Positions 7,334 to 15,809 of a stretch of DNA of 33,312 nt are shown here, one piece after another. Made by a program: the position numbers and the translations under genes. The first letter of the stretch is position 1, and the number at the start of each line of letters is the position of its first letter. The notes under the pieces were generated by a model. It saw only the letters and a list, made by a program, of their open reading frames with translations. It did no database searches and was not told the origin of the DNA. Source of the stretch: CAYSYM01 sp964435115 (lineage in GTDB: Bacteria; Chloroflexota; UBA6077; CF-72). The stretch spans positions 1 to 33,312 of the forward strand of contig CAYSYM010000042.1 in assembly GCA_964435115.1 (NCBI GenBank), given 5' to 3'.

Positions 7334-7782
7334 GACTTGTCGTCTCCTTCCGAACCGGTATCCTGGGCGACCTGGACGACGATCTTGCCGAAGTGCTGCC
7401 TCTCGTCGAGCGCGCGCTCCGCTTCGCCCCCATGCTCGAGCGGGTAGACGGCGTGAATTTCCGGGACGATGACGCCCGAGAAGACCAGGCGCGTGACATC
7501 CAGGAAGTCTTGCCAGGTTCCCATCGGGGCACCGAGGATGCGTCGGTGCCACTGATAGACCTCGCGAATGCTGATCTCCGGCGTGTCCCCGCCCGTCGCG
7601 CCAGAGATGACCATCCGCCCGCCCATCGCTGGGCTCCGGATGCTTCGGCGCCAGGTTGGCGCCCCCACCGCGTCGTGCACCAGATCCACTCCCTCGCCGT
7701 TCGTCCAAGCAAGCATCTCCGCCAGCCAGTCGCCGTGCTCCCGAATGATGGCGGCTCGCATCCGAGCGGCCACGGAGGTCAC
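7330..7782 (-). pseudogene. N-terminally truncated MDR oxidoreductase (zinc-binding/quinone oxidoreductase type)
   Basis: 150 residues that match only the second half of an MDR dehydrogenase: the end of the Rossmann fold (NGEGVDLVHDAVG, then GGRMVISGATGG) and the C-terminal REVYQWHRRILGAPMGT ... ERQHFGKIVV block. The catalytic GroES-like domain and the GxGxxG loop are missing, so it should not be an active dehydrogenase. It is still an intact open frame starting with GTG in a GTGA overlap with the capA-like stop and ending in a GTGA overlap with the dipeptidase start, so it is probably translated. The likeliest reading is a deletion that fused the gene's tail to the capA end while keeping coupling. 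A reused C-terminal domain is a less likely alternative. Confidence 0.75.
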
Positions 7783-8900
7783 AGCCGCCACCGCAGCGAG
7801 CCGTCCGCCTCGGTGTCCAGGCGGGTTCCCCGCGACGTGGAGAACCGCGCCACCCGGTCGGCGATCCGGCGGGCCTGTTCCGGCTCCGCCTTGCGGGCCT
7901 CACCGTTCTCGGCGAGGTGCGCTGGTTCGAGGCATGCCTCCACCACGCCCGCGACTCCGCTCGCGTCCCGACAGAAGGTGAACGACGCAAGGTACGTCTC
8001 ACTGTTCTCCGGGCGCTCGGGTGCGTGGTAGGGCCGGAGTGGCGAATCCAGCTCGAGCGCGGCGCGGTCGCCGAGCGGGTGGAAAGCGTAGTTTCCCAGG
8101 CTGTAGCAGATCAGGCCCGTGCCGTGGCCCCCGGAGCGCTCGACTGCCTCGAGCCCGTACACGGTGTGGGCGTGGTGCCCCAGGATCAGGTCCGCCCCGG
8201 CGTCGATCGCCGCTCGGCCGAGTGGGACCTGGTACTCGGCAAGCGGGCCTTGGAAGGGCGACTGCCATTGGGGAGGAACGCCCCAGTGCAGTGCGAGTAT
8301 CACGACGTCGGCCTTTTCGCGGGCCTGCGCTATCACGGTCCTGAGTCGCTGCACGTCTTCGGCGACCGGCTCCGTATGCACCCAGGGCGGAGTCCCGGGC
8401 TGCTCGTCGATCAGCATGGGGTCGGCCGCGTACGAGGTGCGTACCCGGATAGCGGCTAGACCGCCGCGGCCACCCCGAGCATCGAAGCCCGGCGGGACTG
8501 TGCATGCCCACGACAGGAACGCTACCCGCCAGCCGTCGGGCTCGAGCACGGCTGGTGTCTCTGCCTCGGCTGCGTCGCAGCCGGCGCCTGCGCGGCGGAC
8601 GCCCGCGGAGTCGAGCGCCCGGAGCGTGGCTCTCAGCCCTGGCACACCCCAGTCCATGATGTGGTTGTTGGCCAGTGACACCGCGTCGCACTTCAGGTCC
8701 GCCAACCAGGAGGCCGCCGCGGAAGGGCTACGAAGCCGGATGAGCTTCGCGGCTGGGATGCCACCTTCGGTAAGAGGCGCCTCGAGGTTGGCGATGCGCA
8801 GGTCCGCCGCCGTCCAAGCGTCGCCAAAGTGGAGATCCGCCGAGGGTGGGCGAACGAACGCGACATCGCCGATTGCCGCGACGATCAACTGTTTGCCCAT
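7779..8900 (-). CDS. CapA/PgsA-like metallophosphoesterase-fold protein
   Basis: 373-residue CapA-family protein, related to the poly-gamma-glutamate synthesis protein and to calcineurin-like phosphoesterases. Metal-site motifs are present in order: GD (D12), NLEAPL (N38-E40), SLANNHIMDWG (N78-H80, D83), LALHWG (H205) and LILGHHAHTVYGLE (241-250), then SLGNYAF. No signal peptide is visible, so this member seems cytoplasmic, unlike classical CapA. It follows the permease gene with a one-base TGATG overlap. Within a peptide-uptake operon it may hydrolyse or amidate a peptide- or glutamyl-containing substrate, but the reaction is not established for this branch. Confidence 0.85.
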   Translation of the reverse strand: MGKQLIVAAIGDVAFVRPPSADLHFGDAWTAADLRIANLEAPLTEGGIPAAKLIRLRSPSAAASWLADLKCDAVSLANNHIMDWGVPGLRATLRALDSAGVRRAGAGCDAAEAETPAVLEPDGWRVAFLSWACTVPPGFDARGGRGGLAAIRVRTSYAADPMLIDEQPGTPPWVHTEPVAEDVQRLRTVIAQAREKADVVILALHWGVPPQWQSPFQGPLAEYQVPLGRAAIDAGADLILGHHAHTVYGLEAVERSGGHGTGLICYSLGNYAFHPLGDRAALELDSPLRPYHAPERPENSETYLASFTFCRDASGVAGVVEACLEPAHLAENGEARKAEPEQARRIADRVARFSTSRGTRLDTEADGSLRWRL

Positions 8901-9841
8901 CAGACTCTCATCCTCGGATCCAGCGCATCACGGAGCCCATCGCCCAGGAAGTTGTAGGCCAGCACCACCAGCGTGATGATGGCGCCGGGGAAGACCGCCA
9001 GCGACGGCGCCGTCCAGACGTACTGTTGCGCGTTCTGCAGCATGTTCCCCCAGGAAGGCGTCGGCGGCTGGATTCCGAGGCCCAGGTAGCTGACGGCCGA
9101 CTCCGTCAGGATGGCAAAGCCGACCCCGAGCGTTGCCGAGACCACGACCGAAGGGATGGTCTGCGGCAGGACATGGCGCACCAGGAGGTACGCCCGGCCG
9201 GCCCCGATCGACTCGGCCGCCAGCACGAAGTCCAGCCCCTTGAGTCGCAGCGTCTCGCCATAGATGACGCGTGCCACCTGCATCCAGGACGTCCCCCCGA
9301 TGACCAGGATCAGCGTGAGAGGCCCCGGGCCGAGGACCGCGACTGCCGTCACGATCAGGAAGAAGGCCGGCACGGCCATCATGGCGTCGGTCAGCCGCAT
9401 CAGCACGGCGTCCAGCCACCCGCCGTAGAAGGCGGCGGCGGCACCGACCACGAGACCGAGCAAGATCGCCGTCACCATCGTCGCGAACCCGACGAGCAGC
9501 GTTACCTGTCCGCCATACAACATTCGGCTGAGCTCATCGCGACCGAGCTCGTCCGTTCCCAGCGGACGCGTCGGACCGGGCGACCCAAGTGCCTCGAGTG
9601 GGTTCGTCGCCTGCGGGGAGACATTCCAGAGCAGCGGACCAGCGAACACGAGGACGTGGACAACCACCAGGCTTACGAGCGATACAGCGGTGAGCGGATT
9701 CCTCAACAGCTTTCGCCACACGGACTGCCCCTTGGGCAGGACAACTACCCCGGCAGGGGCTGCCAGGTCGCGGCTCGGCGTTGCGGCTGGCGAAGACAGC
9801 GTGAAGGGGCTCGGTGCGGGTCGCCCGGTCGTAGCGCTCAC
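8900..9841 (-). CDS. ABC peptide/nickel-type transporter permease (DppC family)
   Basis: 313-residue inner-membrane permease of the DppC/OppC family. After a polar N-terminus comes a first membrane span (AVSLVSLVVVHVLVF), then the periplasmic TRPLGTDELGRDELSRMLYG motif typical of DppC, five further spans, and the EAA-type coupling loop around AAESIGAGRAYLLVRHVLPQ. The C-terminal YNFLGDGLRDALDPRMR is the family signature. The GTG at 9841 overlaps the dppB-like stop (GTGA), giving coupled translation; a GTG 27 bases upstream is possible but less favoured. It pairs with the upstream DppB-type subunit. No DppD/DppF ATPase gene is in the operon, so an ATPase from elsewhere must be used. Confidence 0.92.
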   Translation of the reverse strand: MSATTGRPAPSPFTLSSPAATPSRDLAAPAGVVVLPKGQSVWRKLLRNPLTAVSLVSLVVVHVLVFAGPLLWNVSPQATNPLEALGSPGPTRPLGTDELGRDELSRMLYGGQVTLLVGFATMVTAILLGLVVGAAAAFYGGWLDAVLMRLTDAMMAVPAFFLIVTAVAVLGPGPLTLILVIGGTSWMQVARVIYGETLRLKGLDFVLAAESIGAGRAYLLVRHVLPQTIPSVVVSATLGVGFAILTESAVSYLGLGIQPPTPSWGNMLQNAQQYVWTAPSLAVFPGAIITLVVLAYNFLGDGLRDALDPRMRV

Positions 9842-10749
9842 GCCAGGCGGATCCGTGGATCGATCCACGTGTAGGCCAGGTCCACGATCAGGCTGGACAC
9901 GACGACGACGGCCGCGACCACGACAGTGATACCGAGGATGAGCGGGTAGTCACGCCCGTTGGCAGCCTCCACTGCCAGGCGTCCCATCCCCGGCCATCCG
10001 AACACCGCTTCAGTGATGACAGCACCGCCGACGAGACGCGGGATCAGTGTGCCCGTGATGCTGACAACAGGGACGAGCGCGTTGCGAAGGGCATGGACGA
10101 ACACGACCTGGAATCGGGTGAGGCCCTTGGCCGAGGCCGTCCGGACGAAGTCCTGGTGCAGGACCTCCAGTAGGGCGGAGCGGGTGAACCGGACGAGGTA
10201 CGGCAAGATCGTCGTCGCCAGCACGATCGTGGGCATCACCAGGTGGCTGAGGCGGTCATCCAGGGAGAAATCTCGCCCGGTGGTTGCCACCCCCGAGGAC
10301 GGGAGCAGTTGATTGTTCACCGAGAAGGTGAGGATCAGCATGATGCCGAGCCAGAAAGCGGGGACGGAGAGCCCCAGGACGCTCGCACTGGCAACAACGA
10401 AGTCCACCGGCGTGTTGCGCCGCAGCGCCGCGAGCACGCCCATCGGAATCCCGGCCAGGACCGAGACGCCGAGAGCCACCCCGGCCAGCACGAGCGTGTT
10501 GGGGAGGCGGTCGCCGATGCGCTTGGCGACCGGTTCGCCAGTGAGCAGGGACGTGCCAAGGTCCCCTTGCACGGCCCGGAGTAGCCAGAGTCCGTAGCGA
10601 ACGGGAACGGGCTGGTCGAGACCCAGGCGACGGGTGAGCGCCTCGCGTTGCTCGGGCGTCACATCCATGCGCATCAGGGACGCCGGCCCGCCGGGCGCCA
10701 GGTTGACCAGCAGGAACGTGATCGCACTCACGAGCGTGAGCACGACCAC
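9838..10749 (-). CDS. ABC peptide/nickel-type transporter permease (DppB family)
   Basis: 303 residues from the first usable GTG. Family marks: FLLVNLAPGGPA after the first helix, the LGLDQPVPVRYGLWL stretch, six membrane spans, ILPYLVRFTRSALLEVL ... FVRTASAKGL as the coupling loop, and the C-terminal DLAYTWIDPRIR. The start is odd: the frame is open back to the stop of the preceding lipoprotein gene and reads LRVTLTRFSQG just before the GTG, which looks like the normal cytoplasmic N-terminus of this family, yet no ATG, GTG or TTG is available there. Either the protein is slightly short, or a non-standard start is used a few bases after the GGAAGAGGGGG ribosome-binding sequence. Confidence 0.9.
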   Translation of the reverse strand: MVVLTLVSAITFLLVNLAPGGPASLMRMDVTPEQREALTRRLGLDQPVPVRYGLWLLRAVQGDLGTSLLTGEPVAKRIGDRLPNTLVLAGVALGVSVLAGIPMGVLAALRRNTPVDFVVASASVLGLSVPAFWLGIMLILTFSVNNQLLPSSGVATTGRDFSLDDRLSHLVMPTIVLATTILPYLVRFTRSALLEVLHQDFVRTASAKGLTRFQVVFVHALRNALVPVVSITGTLIPRLVGGAVITEAVFGWPGMGRLAVEAANGRDYPLILGITVVVAAVVVVSSLIVDLAYTWIDPRIRLA

Positions 10750-10800
10750 GCCCTGGCTGAATCGCGTGAGCGTGACGCGGAGCGTAGGATCCCCCTCTTC

Positions 10801-12507
10801 CTAGCTCCCCTTGAGCCACCACTCCGCCGCGTAGTGCATGGCGTCGCGCAAGTTCAGATCCGGCACCCCTTGCAGCCTGGCGTCTACGATGTCGATCTCC
10901 TGTGGGTACCAGAGGAAGAGGTAGGGCAGGTTCTCGGCCATGTACGCCTGGAGGTCGGTATAGATCTGCTTGCGCTTGGTGAGGTCACTCTCCGCCTGGC
11001 CTTTCGTGAGCAGATCGTCCAGCTTCGCGTCCTTGTAGCCGGGGATGTTGAACCCCTTTCCGGCCGTGCTCGAGTGGTAGTAGGAGAACACATCGGGGTC
11101 ACTCGGGTACACCCACCAGTTCACCGTGGCGGCGTACTCGCGGTTCACCACCACCTTCTGGATGTACGCGTTCCACTCCATGGAGTTCAGGTCGGCCTGA
11201 ACTCCCACCCTCTTCAGGTTCTGCTGGATGAGCTCGTTCGTCGGTTGGAGCACGCCTCGCTGGCCCACATCCATGGTGAACTGGAACGGCTTGCCATCCT
11301 TCTCGAGGACGCCGTCGCCATTGGTGTCCTGCCACCCGGCGGCGGAGAGCAGCTCCTTGGCCTTGTCGGGGTTGTACGGGTACTTGCTCTCGTTTGAGGG
11401 GTCGTAGTACGCCTGGAGCGCCGGCGGGATGGCAGTATTGGCCACCTTGCCGTAGCCCTTCTCCACGGTCGATACGATGGCCTGTCGATCAATGGCGTAG
11501 AGAAACGCCTGTCGGACTCGGACGTCCTGGAACCGCGGGTCCGTCTGGTTCAGCGCGAGCCAGTAGTACTGCACCAGGGACCGGGGCTCCACCCGCAAGT
11601 TCTGGGCCGCCTTTACGCGGTCGACCGCTGCTTTGTTGTCCAAGATCATGATGTTCAGCTCGCCGCTCAGTGCCTGCGCCACCTGGGTGTTGGCGTCGGG
11701 CACGATCTTGAACACGATCTTGTCCAGGTACGGCTTCCCGGCGAAGTAGTTGTCGTTGCGAGCGAGCACCACGCTCTGGCCGGAGGTGTAGCTCTCCACC
11801 TTGAATGGACCCGTCGTGACCGGTGTGCCCTTGTTGAATGAGGTGAGGTTCCAGGGATCGCCCTTCCCCTCCAATGCGTGCTTTGGGAGGATGCCGGCGT
11901 TGTAGGCGAGGTATGAGGGCAGGGCGCTGAACGGCCGCTGGAGGTTGAACTTGACCGTCGAGGGATTCACCACCTCGACGCTCTTCACCGCCGAGAAGTT
12001 CCCCCGCCCGGTGGCTGCGAGATCCGGCTTGAGGACAAGCTCATTGAAGGTGTAGGCCACGTCGTCCGCGCTAAATGGCTGGCCGTCGCTCCAGGTCACG
12101 TTGTCACGCAGGGTGAAGGTCCACGTGAGACCGTCGGCGCTGGCTTCCCACCTGGTCGCCAGGTCGGGCGCGGGTGCGAGATCTTTGCCGGGTTTCGTTA
12201 GTCCGTCGAACAACACACGGTTGACGAAGATCGACTCCACGAACGCGTTCGGGTGCCACGGATTCAGGCTGGGGTCAGCGCCAATGGGGATGGTCACCGT
12301 TCCGCCGGGGACGGGTGCGCCCGCTTGCGGGCTGGGCGCCTGCTGGGTGGCCTGTTGGGTGGCCCCTCCCGGTTTCGCGGCCGCCTGGGTAGGCTGAGCC
12401 ACCGGAGCGCCTGGCGGAGTGGCCGCGGGAGCGCAGGCGGCGCCGAGCGCCCCGATGAAGGCGACAGCCGCGAACACGGCTCCTTGTTGAGGCCATTTCC
12501 ACCGCAT
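10801..12507 (-). CDS. Peptide-binding lipoprotein of an ABC transporter (SBP_bac_5/OppA family)
   Basis: 568-residue extracellular solute-binding protein. A lipoprotein signal peptide is visible: a short basic start, a hydrophobic stretch, and LGAAC with C25 as the lipid-bearing cysteine, followed by a Pro/Ala/Gln-rich linker to about residue 68. The mature part has the family-5 pattern (GADPSLNPW, VNRVLFDGLTK, LTWTFTLRDNVTWSDGQPFSADDVAYTF, and later YNPDKAKELLSAAGW). The ATG is preceded by GGGGAGG. It follows the IclR gene by 48 bp and precedes the two permease genes, so it is the ligand receptor of this importer. Family-5 proteins bind peptides, nickel-heme or sugars; the downstream dipeptidase favours peptides (inference). 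Confidence 0.93.
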   Translation of the reverse strand: MRWKWPQQGAVFAAVAFIGALGAACAPAATPPGAPVAQPTQAAAKPGGATQQATQQAPSPQAGAPVPGGTVTIPIGADPSLNPWHPNAFVESIFVNRVLFDGLTKPGKDLAPAPDLATRWEASADGLTWTFTLRDNVTWSDGQPFSADDVAYTFNELVLKPDLAATGRGNFSAVKSVEVVNPSTVKFNLQRPFSALPSYLAYNAGILPKHALEGKGDPWNLTSFNKGTPVTTGPFKVESYTSGQSVVLARNDNYFAGKPYLDKIVFKIVPDANTQVAQALSGELNIMILDNKAAVDRVKAAQNLRVEPRSLVQYYWLALNQTDPRFQDVRVRQAFLYAIDRQAIVSTVEKGYGKVANTAIPPALQAYYDPSNESKYPYNPDKAKELLSAAGWQDTNGDGVLEKDGKPFQFTMDVGQRGVLQPTNELIQQNLKRVGVQADLNSMEWNAYIQKVVVNREYAATVNWWVYPSDPDVFSYYHSSTAGKGFNIPGYKDAKLDDLLTKGQAESDLTKRKQIYTDLQAYMAENLPYLFLWYPQEIDIVDARLQGVPDLNLRDAMHYAAEWWLKGS

Positions 12508-12555
12508 GACGAGGACCTCCCCTTGGATCGAGGTGATGATGGGAGCTGGTCTTGC

Positions 12556-13371
12556 TTAGCCGGATGCTCCGCTCGCGGCTCTTCTCATCCCGGCGTAGCC
12601 AACGCGGGCCGAGATTTCCTCCGCTGCGCCGATCACCAGGTCGCGGTACTCCCTCTGCAGTGAACGGGCCATGCGGGACACAGGACCGGCGATACTGATC
12701 GCGGCGACGACGGCGCCGGACCAGTCGCGGATCGGCGCTGCGACGGCCACGGCGCCGAGATCGATGTCCTCGTCGCTGACGCCGTATCCCCGCCGCCGAA
12801 TCTCGTCCAGCTCCGCCTCGAGCGCCGCAGGGTCCACCTGCGTCTTGCGTGTGAAGGCCGGTAGGCCACGGCGCAGGGATACCTCGCGCTCCTCTCTCGG
12901 AAGGTGCGCGAGGAGGACCTTGGGGCAGGCACCCGCGTGCAGGGGGAACCGCTTCCCGATGTCTGCAGAGAGGCGCACCATGTGGCGGCTCTCCAGGCGG
13001 TCGATGCACACCGCCTCATACCCGTCGAGCACGGCGAGGTGGATGGTCTCGCCAGTGCGGTCGTGGAGCTCCTGCATGCTCGGCCGCGCGGCACGAATCA
13101 GCTCCAGCTCACGCACCGCGAGCTGCCCGACCTGAAACGCTCGCATACCGATCCGGTACCGCTCGCCCATCCGCACGACGAACCCTCGCGACTCGAGTGT
13201 CTTGACCAGCCTGAAGGCGAGGTTCTTGGTGATGCCAAGCTGACGAGCGAGGTCGCTCGGACCGAACTCGTGCGGTTGACGTTCGAACGCCAGCAGGAGG
13301 TCCAGCGCCCGCGCGACCGACGCGATCGTGTAGTCCGTACTTCGTGTGGCCGCATCGCAAGTATGCGCCAT
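12556..13371 (-). CDS. IclR-family transcriptional regulator of the peptide operon
   Basis: 271-residue IclR protein. A winged helix-turn-helix occupies about residues 15-78 (SVARALDLLLAFE, then FGPSDLARQLGITKNLAFRLVKTLESRGFV), and the ligand-binding domain spans about 90-260, with GKRFPLHAGACPKVLLAHL and the VAAPIRDWSGAVVAAISIAGP signature. The ATG at 13371 was chosen because the conserved HTH begins soon after it; the frame extends about 33 codons upstream without family similarity. It is the first gene of the minus-strand block, 48 bp before the peptide-binding lipoprotein, so it probably controls that operon in response to a small metabolite or peptide product. Confidence 0.9.
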   Translation of the reverse strand: MAHTCDAATRSTDYTIASVARALDLLLAFERQPHEFGPSDLARQLGITKNLAFRLVKTLESRGFVVRMGERYRIGMRAFQVGQLAVRELELIRAARPSMQELHDRTGETIHLAVLDGYEAVCIDRLESRHMVRLSADIGKRFPLHAGACPKVLLAHLPREEREVSLRRGLPAFTRKTQVDPAALEAELDEIRRRGYGVSDEDIDLGAVAVAAPIRDWSGAVVAAISIAGPVSRMARSLQREYRDLVIGAAEEISARVGYAGMRRAASGASG

Positions 13372-13498
13372 ATAACGTCGATAGAGTACGTGAACCACAG
13401 CGACAACGCAACCGTCCCGTAGCGGGCACGGGCAAGGTGGGCATCCGGCGAGGCCCCGGTTCAGTCCCACAGTTGTGGTCTATCCGTCGGCTTCTCTC

Positions 13499-13690
13499 GT
13501 GGCACGTGCGCACGCGCGCCTGCCGGACGATCCGCTGGCCGAGCTGGATGCGGCGGTCGGCAAGCGGAAGCGCAGCGCATTCATCGAGCAGGCAGGCCGA
13601 GAGAAGCTGATCCGCGAGCGCCAGGGGCGGACGCTACGTGGAACACAAGACTCCGACGCGCGGGCGCTGGTCCCGGGCCCGCCTCAGTAG
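13499..13690 (+). CDS. Orphan ribbon-helix-helix (CopG-like) antitoxin-type protein
   Basis: 63 residues from a GTG. The stretch LPDDPLAELDAAVGKRKRSAFIEQAGREKLIRER fits, in two pieces, the strand-helix-helix of CopG-type antitoxins. It lies between the IclR gene and selB and its last bases overlap the selB stop region on the opposite strand. No toxin gene follows, and no clear ribosome-binding site precedes the GTG, so it may be an antitoxin left behind after toxin loss or a dying gene. The helix-forming core is well preserved. Confidence 0.5.
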   Translation: MARAHARLPDDPLAELDAAVGKRKRSAFIEQAGREKLIRERQGRTLRGTQDSDARALVPGPPQ

Positions 13691-15582
13691 AGCGTGCGCG
13701 TGTCGCCGACGCGACGGGTGATCTTGTGCTCGTCCGTGTAGCTGACCAGCGGCAGGACGTACTTCCGGGATGCGCCCAGCACGTCGCGGACTTGCGCGAT
13801 CGTCAGCGGGCCGTCTCGCTGGATGGCCGACCGGATGCGGCCCACCAGCTCCTCGAACGTCTCCCGGTCGTACACCAGCTCTGGCGCGACCTCGACCAGC
13901 CGGCCGTGCTCCAGCAGCGCGTTCGTCAGCTCGGGCGAGACCCGCAGCGCTAGCTCCCACTCGCTCCGGTCGGGGACAGCCACGCCCGCCTCGCGCAGCA
14001 CCCCCAGCACCTGGGCCGCCTGCCGCTCCTGCTCCGGCGTGAGACGCACCTCGTGCGAGCTGAGTTTGACGAACGGTCCGTCTTCGGCCACCGTCCCCTG
14101 CGTCCGCAGCCGGTCGAGCACGCGCACGAACAGGCGAGGCTCGAGCCCCAGGCGGGTGCGCAGCTCTTCTTTCGGCAACCCTCGGCGCAGCGGGTGGCTG
14201 GCGTGGTGAGCCGAGAGCAGCGTCTCGGCCCGCACGGCCAGCGACTCCCACCCGCTGGCGGAAACCAGGAAGGTGCGCCCCTCCAGTCGGGTCGATCCGT
14301 CCTGGCTGCCGTCCAGCGCGACGACCGAGCGCGCCTCCAGGAGGCGTTGCACCGTCGCGCGCACCTCGTCAGGCGGCAGCCCCGTTCGCCGGGCGAGGAC
14401 CTCAAGCTCGGCGGGCTCGCGCGCCGCGAGCTGCTGGAGAATGATCTCCTCGGGCGTCCCCCGGGCAAGCACCTCGAGCTGGCGGAGCACCCGCTCCTGG
14501 CGCCGACGGTGCCGTCGCGCGTGCGGCTCGACGATCGTCCCGCCGCCGAGCGTCATGCTTGGCGAGGGCAGCCGCACCACGAACAGGTCGCCCTTCGCCA
14601 GGGCGACGTCGTCGCGCAGGCGCACCTGCGCCCACGTCTGCTCGCCCGGCTTCAGCTCGTCGCGGTCGAGCAGCGTGACTCGGGCGACCGTCTCGGCGGC
14701 CCCGGTGTGGAAGGTCACCTCCGCGTTGTGCCGCAGCGGCAAGGCGTCCTCGACCAGGCGCAGCCGCGCGTCGACAGACTTCGTCGGGCGGAGCGTGCCG
14801 GGTGCCGCCAGCACCTGGCCGCGGCGCAGGTCTTCCACCGCCACGCCGCCGAGGTTGACGGCCACGCGTGTGCCGGCGGGCACTACGTCCGCCTTCTTCT
14901 TGTGCGTCTGGAGCCCGCGCACGCGGGTCTTCAGCCCACCGGGTTGCACCTCGAGCTCCTGTCCCAGCCGCAGTTCGCCGGCGATGAGCGTCCCCGTGAC
15001 GACCGTGCCGAAGCCGGCGACCGTGAAGACGCGGTCGATCGGCAGCCGTGGCCGGCCCGAGCTGGGCCGGCTTCGCTCGCGGGCCAGGAGCGTCTGGAGG
15101 ACTTGCTTCAGACGCTCCAGCCCTTCGCCACTCACTGCGGAGCAGGGCACGATCGGCGCGCCGGCCAGGCTCGTGCGGCCCAGGTACTCCTCCACATCGG
15201 CCTGCACCAGCTCCAGCCACTCCTCGTCGACCAGGTCGCGCTTGGTCAGCGCGACCACGCTGTGCTGCACTTGGAGCAGGTCGAGGATGGCCAGGTGCTC
15301 GCGTGTCTGGGGCATGATCCCCTCGTCCGCCGCCACCACGACCAGGGCGATGTCGATGCCGCCCACCCCCGCCAGCATGTTGTGCACGAACCGCTCGTGG
15401 CCGGGGACGTCCACGATCGACACCTCGGTCCCGTCTGGCAGGCGCAGCCAGGCGAACCCGAGGTCGATCGTCATCCCGCGCTCCTTCTCCTCGCGGAGGC
15501 GGTCCGGGTCGATCCCGGTCAGCGCGTGGATCAGGGTCGACTTGCCGTGGTCCACGTGCCCGGCCGTGCCGACGACGTGCAT
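13684..15582 (-). CDS. selB: Selenocysteine-specific elongation factor SelB
   Basis: 632-residue GTPase that carries selenocysteinyl-tRNA to the ribosome at UGA codons marked by a SECIS hairpin. The G domain shows GHVDHGKST (8-16), DVPGH (58-62) and TKRD (113-116); two beta-barrel domains follow, then from about residue 400 a run of winged-helix domains (for example RRGLPKEELRTRLGLEPRLF and GPLTIAQVRDVLGASRKYVLPLV) that bind the mRNA hairpin. The length matches bacterial SelB. The ATG at 15582 begins just before the G1 motif; no strong ribosome-binding site is seen. It lies 227 bp after selA on the same strand. No tRNA-Sec gene or selD was found in the window. Confidence 0.95.
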   Translation of the reverse strand: MHVVGTAGHVDHGKSTLIHALTGIDPDRLREEKERGMTIDLGFAWLRLPDGTEVSIVDVPGHERFVHNMLAGVGGIDIALVVVAADEGIMPQTREHLAILDLLQVQHSVVALTKRDLVDEEWLELVQADVEEYLGRTSLAGAPIVPCSAVSGEGLERLKQVLQTLLARERSRPSSGRPRLPIDRVFTVAGFGTVVTGTLIAGELRLGQELEVQPGGLKTRVRGLQTHKKKADVVPAGTRVAVNLGGVAVEDLRRGQVLAAPGTLRPTKSVDARLRLVEDALPLRHNAEVTFHTGAAETVARVTLLDRDELKPGEQTWAQVRLRDDVALAKGDLFVVRLPSPSMTLGGGTIVEPHARRHRRRQERVLRQLEVLARGTPEEIILQQLAAREPAELEVLARRTGLPPDEVRATVQRLLEARSVVALDGSQDGSTRLEGRTFLVSASGWESLAVRAETLLSAHHASHPLRRGLPKEELRTRLGLEPRLFVRVLDRLRTQGTVAEDGPFVKLSSHEVRLTPEQERQAAQVLGVLREAGVAVPDRSEWELALRVSPELTNALLEHGRLVEVAPELVYDRETFEELVGRIRSAIQRDGPLTIAQVRDVLGASRKYVLPLVSYTDEHKITRRVGDTRTLY

Positions 15583-15809
15583 CAGGGCGTGTCGCAGCGG
15601 CTCTTGGTGTTCCCCATCCGCTGCCCCTTCCCCAGAGAAGAGGGGCGAGGCTCCTTCTGGGGGCTGACGCCCCCCGTCCCCCACGAGGACGGCGCACGGC
15701 TGGGCGCACCGAGAGCTGGCAGCCCCTTGGGCGTGTCGGGTGCGCGGAGTCGGGCGCCCGGCCGGTGGGCCGAAGCGCGGCACGGGTCGTGGCAGGGACG
15801 GCCCACGGC
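15583..15809 (-). other. selA-selB spacer with hairpins
   Basis: 227 bases without a supported gene. Two stem-loops are visible: GCCCC ... GGGGC at about 15623-15646 and GGGGGC-TGAC-GCCCCC at 15659-15674. I looked here for tRNA-Sec, which often lies beside selA/selB, and found no TTCGA-type T loop or TCA anticodon arm. The hairpins could attenuate selA-selB readthrough. Confidence 0.4.

Noticed and set aside
15583..15809. tRNA-Sec gene between selA and selB
   Set aside because: No TTCGA-type T loop, TCA anticodon arm or 8-bp acceptor pairing could be found on either strand.
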